Shown piece after piece: positions 29,185 through 38,923 of a stretch of DNA of 39,061 nucleotides. The notes beneath the pieces were generated by a model. That model was not told where the DNA came from and searched no databases. It saw only the letters and a program-made list of their open reading frames with translations. The stretch comes from Neocallimastix lanati (nom. inval.) (lineage: Eukaryota > Neocallimastigomycota > Neocallimastigomycetes > Neocallimastigales > Neocallimastigaceae). Each line of letters begins with the position of its first letter. Within the stretch, counting starts at the first letter, position 1. The position numbers and the translations under genes were made by a program. The stretch is taken from contig JACVTC010000259.1 in the NCBI GenBank assembly GCA_016946835.1, forward strand, positions 40,001 through 79,061, in the 5' to 3' direction.

Positions 29185-29873
29185 TGTTGAAATTATAACT
29201 GAATTGAAATCTCAATTTCAGTTATTCACATTTCAATATACATTTAATTAATAATTAATATAAATTCTTATTTAATATTTAAAGAATTATCTTAGGCCTA
29301 ATAATTCTGAAAATATTAATAAATAAGATTTATATTAATAATTTCAATTATTTACATATGACGTCACATGTATTTATTTATATTATGTTTATATATATGT
29401 TTATATCATATATATTAATTACTATTTTTAATTATTCAAATTAATTATACAAATTAAATTTATTTAATTATATTAAATATTTTAAACATATCGATATTGT
29501 TATTATTTTAATATTTTATTAATATTCATTTTACTATATTATTATTATCTTATAATTAAATATTATTATTATGTAACTTACAAAGTATAAAAGAAAGATG
29601 TAAAAATCTATCTTTTATGTTCTTTGTAAGGTTATTGTATTTACAATAATTATATACTAATAATTCAATAAATAAATATTTTCATAAATCCTTCAAAGAA
29701 ATTATTATTTAAAATATTCTTAGATATTAAGTGTTTAAATAACTTAACTATTTATCTTATATTATTTTTATATTATTATTAATTAATTATTGTTGGATTA
29801 TTAATATATAATTCAACATATTAACCTAGTAACGTTATTAATCATAAAACTATTTTATATCTTAATTTTAACA
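29185..29873 (+). repeat. 5' LTR of element C
   Basis: 689 bp, TGTTG...TTAACA. The first 53 nt fold into a hairpin (TTGAAAT/ATTTCAA outside, TAACTGAA.../...TTCAGTTA inside). A second long hairpin (29577-29630) contains the TATA box TATAAAAG. Just after it GTAAGGTTATTGT (29626-29638) is the exact complement of 29871-29883. Confidence 0.95.
29626..29638 (+). promoter_or_regulatory. Putative self-primer sequence in LTR C
   Basis: GTAAGGTTATTGT lies about 40 nt downstream of TATAAAAG, near the expected RNA 5' end. It is perfectly complementary over 13 nt to the junction of LTR end and leader (29871-29883). This is the arrangement used by self-primed elements of the Tf1 type. Confidence 0.65.
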
Positions 29874-29883
29874 ATAACCTTAC
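29871..29883 (+). promoter_or_regulatory. Putative self-priming primer-binding site of element C
   Basis: The ten bases right after the LTR (ATAACCTTAC) plus the last three LTR bases pair with 29626-29638. No TGG of a tRNA-type primer-binding site is present at the LTR border. Confidence 0.65.
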
Positions 29884-29907
29884 CCTAGTTTTGGTTACTA
29901 CTTTAAT

Positions 29908-30984
29908 ATGTCTTTTTACAATAATGTATGGGCTGACATTGCTCCAATGTCAGAAGTTAATAAATTAAGGTCTGACGCCCAAGTTACTGTATCCGAATTG
30001 GCTTCTTCTGTTAATGATAGTTTTTTATTAAAAGAAGATTTTAATGAATATAACAAGGACTTACAAAAAAAACTTTATACACTTTACAAAGATAATAAAA
30101 ATATTATTAATCAATTATCTAATTTAACAAAAATTTTAGATGAAAAGTTAAATATAAATATTGCTACAAATGATATTCCTTCTACTAGTCAAACACAAGA
30201 GGATAATGTATCTACCATTACTAGACGTGATGATGACAATGATGTTATTATGAGGAATGCTTTTTCAAACCGTTTACAACAAGTTCCTGAACCTGGATTT
30301 TTCTCTGGAGATACTAAAGAAACTGATCTATTCTGTCAACTTTGTGAAGATACCTTTAAAACATATCCAAATTCAGAAGCTACAGAAGATATCAAAATTA
30401 ACTTTATTAAATCCCGTTTAAGAGATGGCGCTCGTAATTGGTATCTAGCTACGTACAAGGATACTAACCCAAAAACTCTTTCTGAATTGACTACTGAATT
30501 AAGAAAAGCATTTTCCAACGTTGCAAGCAAAAAATTAGCTAAGATTCAATTAATAAAATTGAAACATAATTATGGGAAAATAAATGATTATATTGAACAA
30601 TTTAGAACTCTTTCGAATGGTCTTGGATTCAGTGAAGAAGCCTTAGTTTTAATTTTCTATAATGGGTTACATTCAAAATTCCAAGAAGTAATTGAAGAAA
30701 TGGAAGAATTCCCTGTTGATCTTGGTACTATTTATACTAAATGTATTTTACTTGAAAATACATTAAAAACAAAAAATCAAATAAAATCAAATAATGGTAA
30801 TTCAAAACTTTCTAGAAGCAGTAATAATAAACATTCAAAACACGTTAGTACCCATATTAATCATGATAAAAATTATAATTCTAATAACAATTATAATAAC
30901 AAAAGTAATTATAATAATAATTACAATAATAACAATTATAATAGTAATAAAACTAGTAGCAATAATAATAAAACAAAAAACTAA
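29908..30984 (+). CDS. Gag of element C
   Basis: 358 codons from an ATG only 34 nt after the LTR. The N-terminal 90 residues are probably a coiled coil; residues about 125-270 match a retrotransposon Gag domain (PEPGFFSGDTKETDLF, RDGARNWYLATY, KLKHNYGKINDYIEQFRTLSNGLG). The C-terminal 70 residues are Asn/Tyr/Lys low complexity. No CCHC zinc knuckle is present; a basic Asn-rich tail may replace it or it was lost by frame change. The frame ends at TAA 30982-30984. Confidence 0.88.
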   Translation: MSFYNNVWADIAPMSEVNKLRSDAQVTVSELASSVNDSFLLKEDFNEYNKDLQKKLYTLYKDNKNIINQLSNLTKILDEKLNINIATNDIPSTSQTQEDNVSTITRRDDDNDVIMRNAFSNRLQQVPEPGFFSGDTKETDLFCQLCEDTFKTYPNSEATEDIKINFIKSRLRDGARNWYLATYKDTNPKTLSELTTELRKAFSNVASKKLAKIQLIKLKHNYGKINDYIEQFRTLSNGLGFSEEALVLIFYNGLHSKFQEVIEEMEEFPVDLGTIYTKCILLENTLKTKNQIKSNNGNSKLSRSSNNKHSKHVSTHINHDKNYNSNNNYNNKSNYNNNYNNNNYNSNKTSSNNNKTKN

Positions 30985-31052
30985 ACAATGGACTTCAACA
31001 GAAGTCCAATATAATAAAAAACACAAGAATTCTTCATTTTTTTTTTTATAAT

Positions 31053-31376
31053 TTTCCTACATTTAATAATGTAGTAAATAAAAAATTACCTTCAACTTTC
31101 CTTTTATTTGATACATATATTCCAACATCATTTTCAAATAATATAAAAAATATTAAAAATGATAATAATAAATTAAAAACTGAATCTATGTTAGATTCAG
31201 GCTCCTTCTGTAATTTTATTACAGAAGATTTAGTAAAAACTTTAAACTTGAAAAAATATAATTTAAAATCAAAAATTTTAGTCAAAGGAATTTCTGGTGA
31301 TACAACCCAGATAAAGAATTATGTTTGGCTAAAATTTCAAATTAAAATTAATGAAAATAAAAAAAGTTTATTTTAA
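31053..31376 (+). pseudogene. Protease part of element C, out of frame
   Basis: This frame encodes LPSTFLLFDTYIP...MLDSGSFCNFITEDLV, an aspartic protease with D-S-G (ATG at 31188 is internal). It lies in the -1 frame relative to gag and is separated from it by a T-run (31038-31047), and it ends within an A-run (31360-31366). The second half of the protease continues in the pol frame (LLFGNQFMRKFHI). Small homopolymer indels, real or from sequencing, explain the breaks. Confidence 0.75.
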
Positions 31377-34300
31377 AAATTTTAAAGAAAAATTTTTAAT
31401 TTCGAATTGTATTCCAACAAAATTACTTTTTGGAAATCAATTTATGAGGAAGTTTCATATTCATTACGATTATAATAAAAACTTCCTATATTCTTATTTA
31501 GATTCTCACTTTTATAACAAAATTAATAAAAATGCTAATAAAAATCCACAATATTATTCTCGGTTTAATTCAGTGATAAAAAGATTTTTAAAAAATTATT
31601 TTTTAAAACATAAATTCATAAAAAAATTTAATTATACAAAAAATTCAAAAAATTTCAAAAATTTTAATCAAAATAAATTAAATTTTAAACTTAATAAATA
31701 TAAAAAATTTCTTCATAAAAAATTTAATTTTTTAACCAATAAAATATTTTTTAAATTAAAAAACAATCACCAAAATAAAAAATATAAAATTAATAATAAA
31801 TTTAACTATAATTATTTAATTTATTCATTTTTAACAAATAAAGAAAATTATGAAGAAGATATTGAAGATATAAAAATCGAAAATATTCCGCTTCAATATC
31901 GAGATTTGGCTGTTGTATTTAGTAAGAAAGAAGCAGATAAACTACCGCCACATCGTTTAACTGACTGTAAAATAGTTTTAGAAAAGGATGCTTCTCTTCA
32001 TTATGGACCTATCTACCCATTATCTGAAGAAGAAAATAAAGTTTTAAAAGAATATATAGAAGAAAATTTAAAGAAGGGATTTATTAGACCTTCTGAATCT
32101 CCAGCTGGTTATCCTGTCTTATTTCAAAAAAAGAAAGATGGTTCTTTAAGATTGTGTGTGGATTACAAAAAGTTAAACGCTGTTACCATTAGAAATTCAT
32201 ATCCTCTTCCACTTATTAATGATATTATTGAAAAGGTTAAAGGTGCAAAATATTTCACAAAATTAGATCTAAGATCTGCCTATAACCTAATTCGTATAAA
32301 AGAGGGGGATGAATATAAAACAGCTTTTCGAACTAAATATGGTCATTACGAATATCTCGTAATGCCTTTTGGGTTGAAAAATGCCCCAGCCACTTTCCAA
32401 TCATTTATTAATTCTTTACTCAGACCTTATTTGGAAAAAAGTGTTATTTTATATTTGGATGATATTTTAATTTATTCTGAGGATTTGGAAGAACATCACA
32501 AACAAGTAAGAAGTGTATTACAAACTTTAATTAATAATAATTTATACGCAAAATTAGAAAAATGTGAATTCGATAAAGAAAAAGTTGAATTCCTAGGTTA
32601 CATTTTATCTGGTGATGGTGTATCTACTGACCCAAAGAAAATTAAATCTATAGAAGAGTGGCCAACTCCGAAAAATATTAAAGAAGTACAACGATTTTTA
32701 GGCTTATGTAATTACTATAGGAGATTTGTAAAAAATTTTGCAAAAATAGCTAAGCCTCTCCATAATTTAACAAGAAAAAATACAAAATTTATTTGGGATA
32801 CAAATTGTGAAAATTCATTTAAATTATTAAAAAGTAAATTAACTACTTCTCCAGTACTGCATCACCCAGATGTAACTAAACCATTCATAGTAGAATGTGA
32901 TGCAAGTAACTATGCTATAGGTGCTGTTTTATCTCAGAAAGATGAAAATAATAAATTACATCCTGTTGCTTACTTTTCAAGAAGTTTACAAGGCTCCGAA
33001 ATAAATTATACCATTACAGAAAAAGAGTTATTAGCTATTAGAGATTCTTTCTTAACTTGGCGACATCTTTTACTTGGTGCAAAGCATAAAATTACTGTCT
33101 ATACTGACCATAGAAATTTAATCTATACTTTAGGAGGAAAAGTTGGTAATCAAAGACAGCATAGATGGCACTTATTCTTTCAGGAATATGATTTCCAACT
33201 TATATATAGACAAGGAACTAAAAATGGGAAACCAGATAGTCTTTCAAGAAGACCTGATTATATGAAGAATAACGAAGATATTAAACCAGAAAATATATTA
33301 GATATTAAAAATGTAAAAGAAGTTCCCTGTTTTATAGGAATTATGAGTAATTTACTAGAAAAAATTATTGATGCTATTAAAGAAGATGCTACTGCTGAAG
33401 ATATTAAATTATACTTTAGTGAAAACAATATTAAAAATAATTATGCTTATAAACCATTTAGGAAAATGGAAAGATTTAAAATAAAAGATAATATTATATT
33501 ATATAACAATTTAATTTATATTCCTGAATCACTTAGATTAGAAATTTTAGAAAAATATCATGAAAAACCCACTTCTGGACATCTTGGTATAAGAAGAACT
33601 TTAGAACTAATTACAAGAAACTTTTGGTGGCCAAAAATACATGAAGATGTTACAAGTTATGTTAATTCTTGTGAATGTTGTGCAAGAAACAAGGTTAATA
33701 GACATAGAAAATATGGTCTTTTACAACCTTTAGATACTCCTGATAGACCTTGGAAGTCTATCGAAATTGATTTTCTATGTGGTCTTCCTTATTCTAAAGG
33801 ATACACCGTTATTATGGTAGTTGTTGATCGTTTCTCTAAGATGATTCATTTAATTCCGTTTAAACAAATACCTGATGCCAAACAAACTGCCAAAGCTTTC
33901 ATTACAAATATATTTAAACTACACGGATTGCCTTGTGATATGTATACAGATAGAGGATCTCAATTTACAAGTGCTCTTTGGAAAGAAGTAATGGAATATT
34001 TAAACATTAAATCAAAAATCGCTACAACTGACCATCATGAAACAGTTGGTCAAGTTGAAAGGTGTAATTCTTTTATTGAACAATATTTAAGAGCTTACTC
34101 AAGATCATATTATCATGATGATTGGATTGAATGGATTCACCTTGCTGAATTTGTTTATAATAACTCCATTAATGAATCTACAAAAGAAACACCCTTCTTT
34201 ATTAATTATGGTTTTCATCCATCTATGGATGAATTTTTCTTATTACCTGATATTGATACTAATAATAAAATTATTAAGGACTTAAGCATGAAATTTAATC

Positions 34301-34635
34301 ATATTAAAGATGTTTTATTAAGGTCAAAAGAACTATATAAAATACACGCAGATAAAAAGAGAATGCCACCTCCAATATTTAAAGAAAATGATTTAGTTTG
34401 GATACAAGCTCCTCCATCACTAAATATCGAAGATAGTTCAAAGTTAGCTCCTTGTAAATATGGACCATATAAAGTAATAGATGTTCTGAATAATCATAAT
34501 TATAAAATAGATATTAAAAGGTCACCTTTTCCAAAACATCATCCTATATTCCATGTTTCGGAGTTAGAACCTTTTATTCCAACACCTCAAAAGTTTTTAA
34601 AAAGAAGAATAATGATGAATCTGTTAATGATATAA
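31351..34635 (+). CDS. RT-RNase H-integrase of element C
   Basis: 1094 codons; ATG at 31351 is only the first Met of this frame. It begins with the end of protease, then a Lys/Asn/Phe-rich low-complexity linker (residues about 50-175). RT runs from LPPHRLTD; the catalytic Y-L-D-D is near residue 368. RNase H has ECDAS, KELLAI and TDHRN. Integrase has GHLG ... CECC zinc ligands, core EIDFL, TDRGS and GQVER with D-x35-E, then KYGPYKV and HPIFHVSELEPF. The frame stops just after this, and a chromodomain follows one base out of frame. Closer to B and D than to A and E. Catalytic motifs are intact. Confidence 0.93.
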   Translation: MKIKKVYFKNFKEKFLISNCIPTKLLFGNQFMRKFHIHYDYNKNFLYSYLDSHFYNKINKNANKNPQYYSRFNSVIKRFLKNYFLKHKFIKKFNYTKNSKNFKNFNQNKLNFKLNKYKKFLHKKFNFLTNKIFFKLKNNHQNKKYKINNKFNYNYLIYSFLTNKENYEEDIEDIKIENIPLQYRDLAVVFSKKEADKLPPHRLTDCKIVLEKDASLHYGPIYPLSEEENKVLKEYIEENLKKGFIRPSESPAGYPVLFQKKKDGSLRLCVDYKKLNAVTIRNSYPLPLINDIIEKVKGAKYFTKLDLRSAYNLIRIKEGDEYKTAFRTKYGHYEYLVMPFGLKNAPATFQSFINSLLRPYLEKSVILYLDDILIYSEDLEEHHKQVRSVLQTLINNNLYAKLEKCEFDKEKVEFLGYILSGDGVSTDPKKIKSIEEWPTPKNIKEVQRFLGLCNYYRRFVKNFAKIAKPLHNLTRKNTKFIWDTNCENSFKLLKSKLTTSPVLHHPDVTKPFIVECDASNYAIGAVLSQKDENNKLHPVAYFSRSLQGSEINYTITEKELLAIRDSFLTWRHLLLGAKHKITVYTDHRNLIYTLGGKVGNQRQHRWHLFFQEYDFQLIYRQGTKNGKPDSLSRRPDYMKNNEDIKPENILDIKNVKEVPCFIGIMSNLLEKIIDAIKEDATAEDIKLYFSENNIKNNYAYKPFRKMERFKIKDNIILYNNLIYIPESLRLEILEKYHEKPTSGHLGIRRTLELITRNFWWPKIHEDVTSYVNSCECCARNKVNRHRKYGLLQPLDTPDRPWKSIEIDFLCGLPYSKGYTVIMVVVDRFSKMIHLIPFKQIPDAKQTAKAFITNIFKLHGLPCDMYTDRGSQFTSALWKEVMEYLNIKSKIATTDHHETVGQVERCNSFIEQYLRAYSRSYYHDDWIEWIHLAEFVYNNSINESTKETPFFINYGFHPSMDEFFLLPDIDTNNKIIKDLSMKFNHIKDVLLRSKELYKIHADKKRMPPPIFKENDLVWIQAPPSLNIEDSSKLAPCKYGPYKVIDVLNNHNYKIDIKRSPFPKHHPIFHVSELEPFIPTPQKFLKRRIMMNLLMI

Positions 34636-34820
34636 TTGAAATCTCAGGATTTAGAACTAATTATAAAAAGAATCAATATGAATACAGAATCAGGTATAAA
34701 TATAGAACTGCTTACAATTGGGTTCCTTCAGACGAAGTTGAAAATAACCCCCGAAATCAAAATATTTATTTACAATATTTACAAAATGGAAGAAAACCTA
34801 TTTCATTAGCTTATAACTAA
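34602..34820 (+). pseudogene. Chromodomain of element C in the -1 frame
   Basis: In the -1 frame relative to pol the DNA encodes NDIIEISGFR...YEYRIRYKYRTAYNWVPSDEVENNP, which has the spacing of a divergent chromodomain (aromatic residues, Y-R-I-R-Y strand, N-W-V-P-S-D-E-V end). The stop TAA is at 34818-34820. The pol frame holds TTTAAAA (34596-34602) in slippery phase just where the frames meet, so either a one-base mutation or a -1 frameshift could join them. Confidence 0.6.
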
Positions 34821-34838
34821 AATGATAATAATAATATT

Positions 34839-34875
<37 letters not shown>

Positions 34876-35413
34876 GAAGTTTTATTTTTTATTATTATTA
34901 ATTCGTTTTTAAATTTTATTTTATTATTATCAATTTTTCAGTCAAATTTCAATTTCAAAATTTCGAAATTTTCAAAATTTTCAAAATTCAAAAACATAGC
35001 TATGTTACACTTACAACTATCAATTTATAATCAAATTTTATTCATAAATTCATTAATTATTATAATTTTCAATTTTTTTAAAGTTAATGCATAAAATTAA
35101 AAAGTTAATTGAAATTAAAATTTCAAAATTTCAATATAAAAAATTTTTAATCAAAACATTTAAAAATGGTACCATCATATTCTTAAACATCAATTTTTAT
35201 AACAAAATTTTAATTTTATTAAATTTTAGAAATTTCAAAATTTCAATGAAATGGTCACTTATAAAAGGTTTCCTTTTAAAATTTAAAAGGACTCAAGTGG
35301 CCTTCCTCCTTTATAAATTAAAAAATTTTTAATTTAAGAAATTTTAAAAAAATTTTTAACAAAAAATTTAGTCCTCCTTATCGTTACACAAAAATCGTCT
35401 TGAATCCGATTTT
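34821..35413 (+). other. 3' non-coding region of element C
   Basis: AT-rich with A29 (34843-34871) and many AATTTCAAAATT motifs. Two short open frames there are low-complexity and not considered genes. Near the end a compound hairpin (35253-35302) precedes the polypurine tract. Confidence 0.55.
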
Positions 35414-35425
35414 ATAGGAGGGCAT
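35414..35425 (+). promoter_or_regulatory. Polypurine tract of element C
   Basis: ATAGGAGGGCAT directly before the 3' LTR start TGTTG at 35426; the likely primer for plus-strand DNA. Confidence 0.75.
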
Positions 35426-36116
35426 TGTTGAAAATTATAAACTGAATTGAAATCTCAATTTCAGTTATTCACATTTCAATATACATTTAATTAATAATTA
35501 ATATAAATTCTTATTTAATATTTAAAGAATTATCTTAGGCCTAATAATTCTGAAAATATTAATAAATAAGATTTATATTAATAATTTCAATTATTTACAT
35601 ATGACGTCACATGTATTTATTTATATTATGTTTATATATATGTTTATATCATATATATTAATTACTATTTTTAATTATTCAAATTAATTATACAAATTAA
35701 ATTTATTTAATTATATTAAATATTTTAAACATATCGATATTGTTATTATTTTAATATTTTATTAATATTCATTTTACTATATTATTATTATCTTATAATT
35801 AAATATTATTATTATGTAACTTACAAAGTATAAAAGAAAGATGTAAAAATCTATCTTTTATGTTCTTTGTAAGGTTATTGTATTTACAATAATTATATAC
35901 TAATAATTCAATAAATAAATATTTTCATAAATCCTTCAAAGAAATTATTATTTAAAATATTCTTAGATATTAAGTGTTTAAATAACTTAACTATTTATCT
36001 TATATTATTTTTATATTATTATTAATTAATTATTGTTGGATTATTAATATATAATTCAACATATTAACCTAGTAACGTTATTAATCATAAAACTATTTTA
36101 TATCTTAATTTTAACA
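35426..36116 (+). repeat. 3' LTR of element C
   Basis: 691 bp. It differs from the 5' LTR mainly by two extra A near the start (TGTTGAAAATTATAAAC), so the insertion is young. It retains the TATA hairpin (35820-35873) and ends TTAACA followed by the target duplication AATCT. Confidence 0.95.
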
Positions 36117-38232
36117 AATCTCAAACTAGGCTAAACTATACTAAGAAAATTTTATTTAATTATTTTAATATATAAATTATTTTAATAGTTATTTGGTGTA
36201 AAATTTCAATACATGATAAACATAAAAATACATTATTAATAATAAGGTTACATGAATTTAAATAATATTTATATTAATAAGTAAAAATAGTAAAGATTAT
36301 TGATATTGATATTAATAGAAATAAATTTGATATTAATAAATATAAATTTTTGTATAATTAATATTATAGATTCATTTTCTAAATATAAGTTTATTTGTTT
36401 GATTTATTAAATTTTTTGAGTATTTCTGGACAGTTGAGGTTTCTTCCGGTTCCAAAGATGCTTCAGATAAAGGATATCCTTTCCATTTAATAAGATATTG
36501 AATCTTTCCATAATGTTTTCTTTTATCAAGTATTTCTTCTACTTCATATTCTTCTTCATCATTAACTATAATTGGAGGTGGAGGTTCCTTTTTTCTTTTT
36601 AAAATTGTCTTTGTAGTATGGCTCAAGTTCGGATACATGGATAATTGGGTGTATTCTTATATTTTTTGGAAAATCAATTTTGTATGTTACTGGAGAGACT
36701 TTTTCAATTATTTTATAAGGTCCTAGCTTTCTTGGTTTTAATTTTTTATTTTTATTTCTTAATATGAGTGAACTGTTTATCCAAACTTTGTCGTTTACTT
36801 TGAATTCAGGTGCTGTTAATTCTGTGCTGATTGGCGAATTTTTCTTGTCTATTTCTTGCTTGTTTTAAATTTACTTTTAATCGTTTGAAAAGTTTCGCTA
36901 AGTTTGTTGTAAATTCTTCAGCACGTGGAACATCAATAGAACTTGGCACAGCTGGTGAGAAGCGAGGGTTGTAACCATAATTTGCATAGAAAGGTGATTT
37001 ATTTAATGATTCTTGAATAGAATTGTTGTAGCAGAATTCAGCAAGGAATAGATAATTATGCCAATTTGAACCTTTAAAATTAGAGTAACATCTGAGAATT
37101 GTTCTACAACGGAGTTCACCCTTTCCGTAAACCTTTAGTTTTGATGATGAAAGGGAGAAGAAAGTTCATTGAGATATTGAGAGTTTTGCAAATAGAAGTC
37201 CAGAATTTAGAAGTGAATTGAGTACCTCTATCGGAAAGAATTTCATTTGGTAATCCATGAAGTCTGAAAATATGAGTCATGAATGCCTTAGCAGTATCTT
37301 CAGAAGAAGGAACGTTAGGAAATGGGATGAAGTGACCCATTTTGTGAATCTATCGAGAACAACAAAAATACAAGTATATCCATTAGATGAAGGGAGATCA
37401 GTGATGAAATCCATGGAAAGCGAAGTCCAAGGTCGGTCAGGAATTACTAGTGGGTTCAGAAATCCATAAGGTTTGTGTCTAGAATCCTTTGAACGACAAC
37501 AGATTTCACAAGATTTAATATAATCTTTAATATCTTTTTGCATAGATGACTACCAAAAGTCACGATTGATTAAGGAGAAAGTTTTCTTGAAACCAAAATG
37601 ATCAGCAGATGGGGAGTCATGACAGATATTTAATATGGAAGAACGACAGTTAAGGGGAACATAAATTTTTCCATCAAAGAGTAAGAAGTTGTTGCTTAAA
37701 GAAAATTTATTAGATTCTGGAAAGTCTTGTTTAGAGTTGAGTTTTTTGCAGATTTCATTATAATATTTGTCTTTCTTGTATTCATGGAGTATTTGATCAT
37801 TTAAAGAGGCAATGGAAGTGGTAGCGCAAAAATTTTCAGGTTTTAAGACGTTGAAAGGAATGTCAGAGGACAATTCTTCTTCATTTTGATGCATAATCAG
37901 GTCTTCGAGAAAGTGCATCAGGTTTACCATTAGCAGATCCTGCACGATAAGTGATTTTGAAGTTAAATTCTGATAAGAAAAGAGCCCAACGAACAAGTCT
38001 TTGTGACATTTTCTCAGGTTTCTTTTGGTATAAAAGGTTACGATGGTCAGAGAAAATAGTGAATGGGATTGAAGTTCCTTTTAAGAGATGTCTCCATTGT
38101 TCTAAAGCTTCAACGATTGCTAAAAGTTCTTTATCATAAATTGGGTAGTTTTTCTCAGCAGCAGTAAGAGACCTTGAGAAGAATGAAATAGGATGTATTT
38201 TATTGTCTTTTTGAGAGGCTTGGGAAAGTATA
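36117..38232 (-). pseudogene. Element D', 3' part (RNase H to chromodomain)
   Basis: A second copy of D, covering non-coding 3' end, chromodomain (36372-36638), GPY/F region, integrase (about 36830-37540) and RNase H (to 38232). It shares with D the TAG in the integrase zinc finger (37550-37552), the frame change near 36804-36812, and the A-run shift near 36588-36603. It has further single-base indels of its own in homopolymers. It lacks the 8-bp deletion of D: 38111-38118 keep the RNase H frame. It is interrupted at 38232 by solo LTR F. Confidence 0.92.
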
Positions 38233-38918
38233 TGTAAGATGTGATTATCCCAATCACATTTTAAATTAAAAATTTTTCTTGTGTAAAATGTAAATTATTC
38301 TTTGATTTATAAAATAATAAGCAAAGTAAATAATCATATGAACTAAATTTTGAATTATATTCTTTAAGCCACAAGATAAATTTTTAATGTAATAATTTTT
38401 ATAAAATTTAATTCTGAGAAAATTATTGTTGTAAAATAATTTAATGAATTATTAAAGTTTAAAACAAAATAAATTAATAATTTATTTTGTGAAAATTAAG
38501 TTTCAAAATTTAATCATGACTCCTTTAACATTGTTTTTAAATCGAAAATAAATAAAGACTTTACTTATAATATTAAAATAAATAGATAATAAATGTACTT
38601 AATTTTAATTATTTAGTATTTAGTTTAATTAATAATTATATTTTTCTAAATTTAGTTATAGTTTATAATTTATTATTTAATAAAATTCATTAGGATAGTT
38701 TTATATTAAAATATATGTAATTTAAAATAAAATATATTATCAATGTATTTAGGAAAAGTATAAATAGAAGATCCTTTCACATTTTTTCTCGATGTAATTG
38801 TTATTTTTTAACAAATAACTATTAAATATTAATAAAATATATTTTAATAAAAAATTTTTTAATAAAATAAAATTTATTGTATTTTGTTATTGTAATCTAT
38901 TTAGTGTTTTCTTTTACA
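38233..38918 (+). repeat. Solo LTR of family F
   Basis: 686 bp, TGTAA...TTACA (5-bp inverted termini), inserted into D' with a perfect target duplication GTATA (38228-38232 and 38919-38923). A hairpin ATGTGATT/AATCACAT lies at 38239-38259. A TATA box AGTATAAATAG is near 38758. Orientation is taken from the TATA box. No other copy is in the window. Confidence 0.93.
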
Positions 38919-38923
38919 GTATA

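Larger units (their letters stand above)
29185..36116 (+). mobile_element. Complete Ty3/gypsy LTR retrotransposon, family C
   Basis: 6932 bp with LTRs 29185-29873 and 35426-36116, flanked by a perfect target duplication AATCT (29180-29184 and 36117-36121). It sits inside D'. It carries gag, protease, RT, RNase H, integrase and a frame-shifted chromodomain. Frame changes occur between gag and protease, inside protease, and before the chromodomain, all near A/T runs. A solo LTR of the same family lies at 5755-6492. Confidence 0.96.

Noticed and set aside
34873-35332. Two short plus-strand open frames after pol C
   Set aside because: Low-complexity Phe/Ile/Asn/Lys in AT-rich 3' non-coding sequence of an element; no domain.
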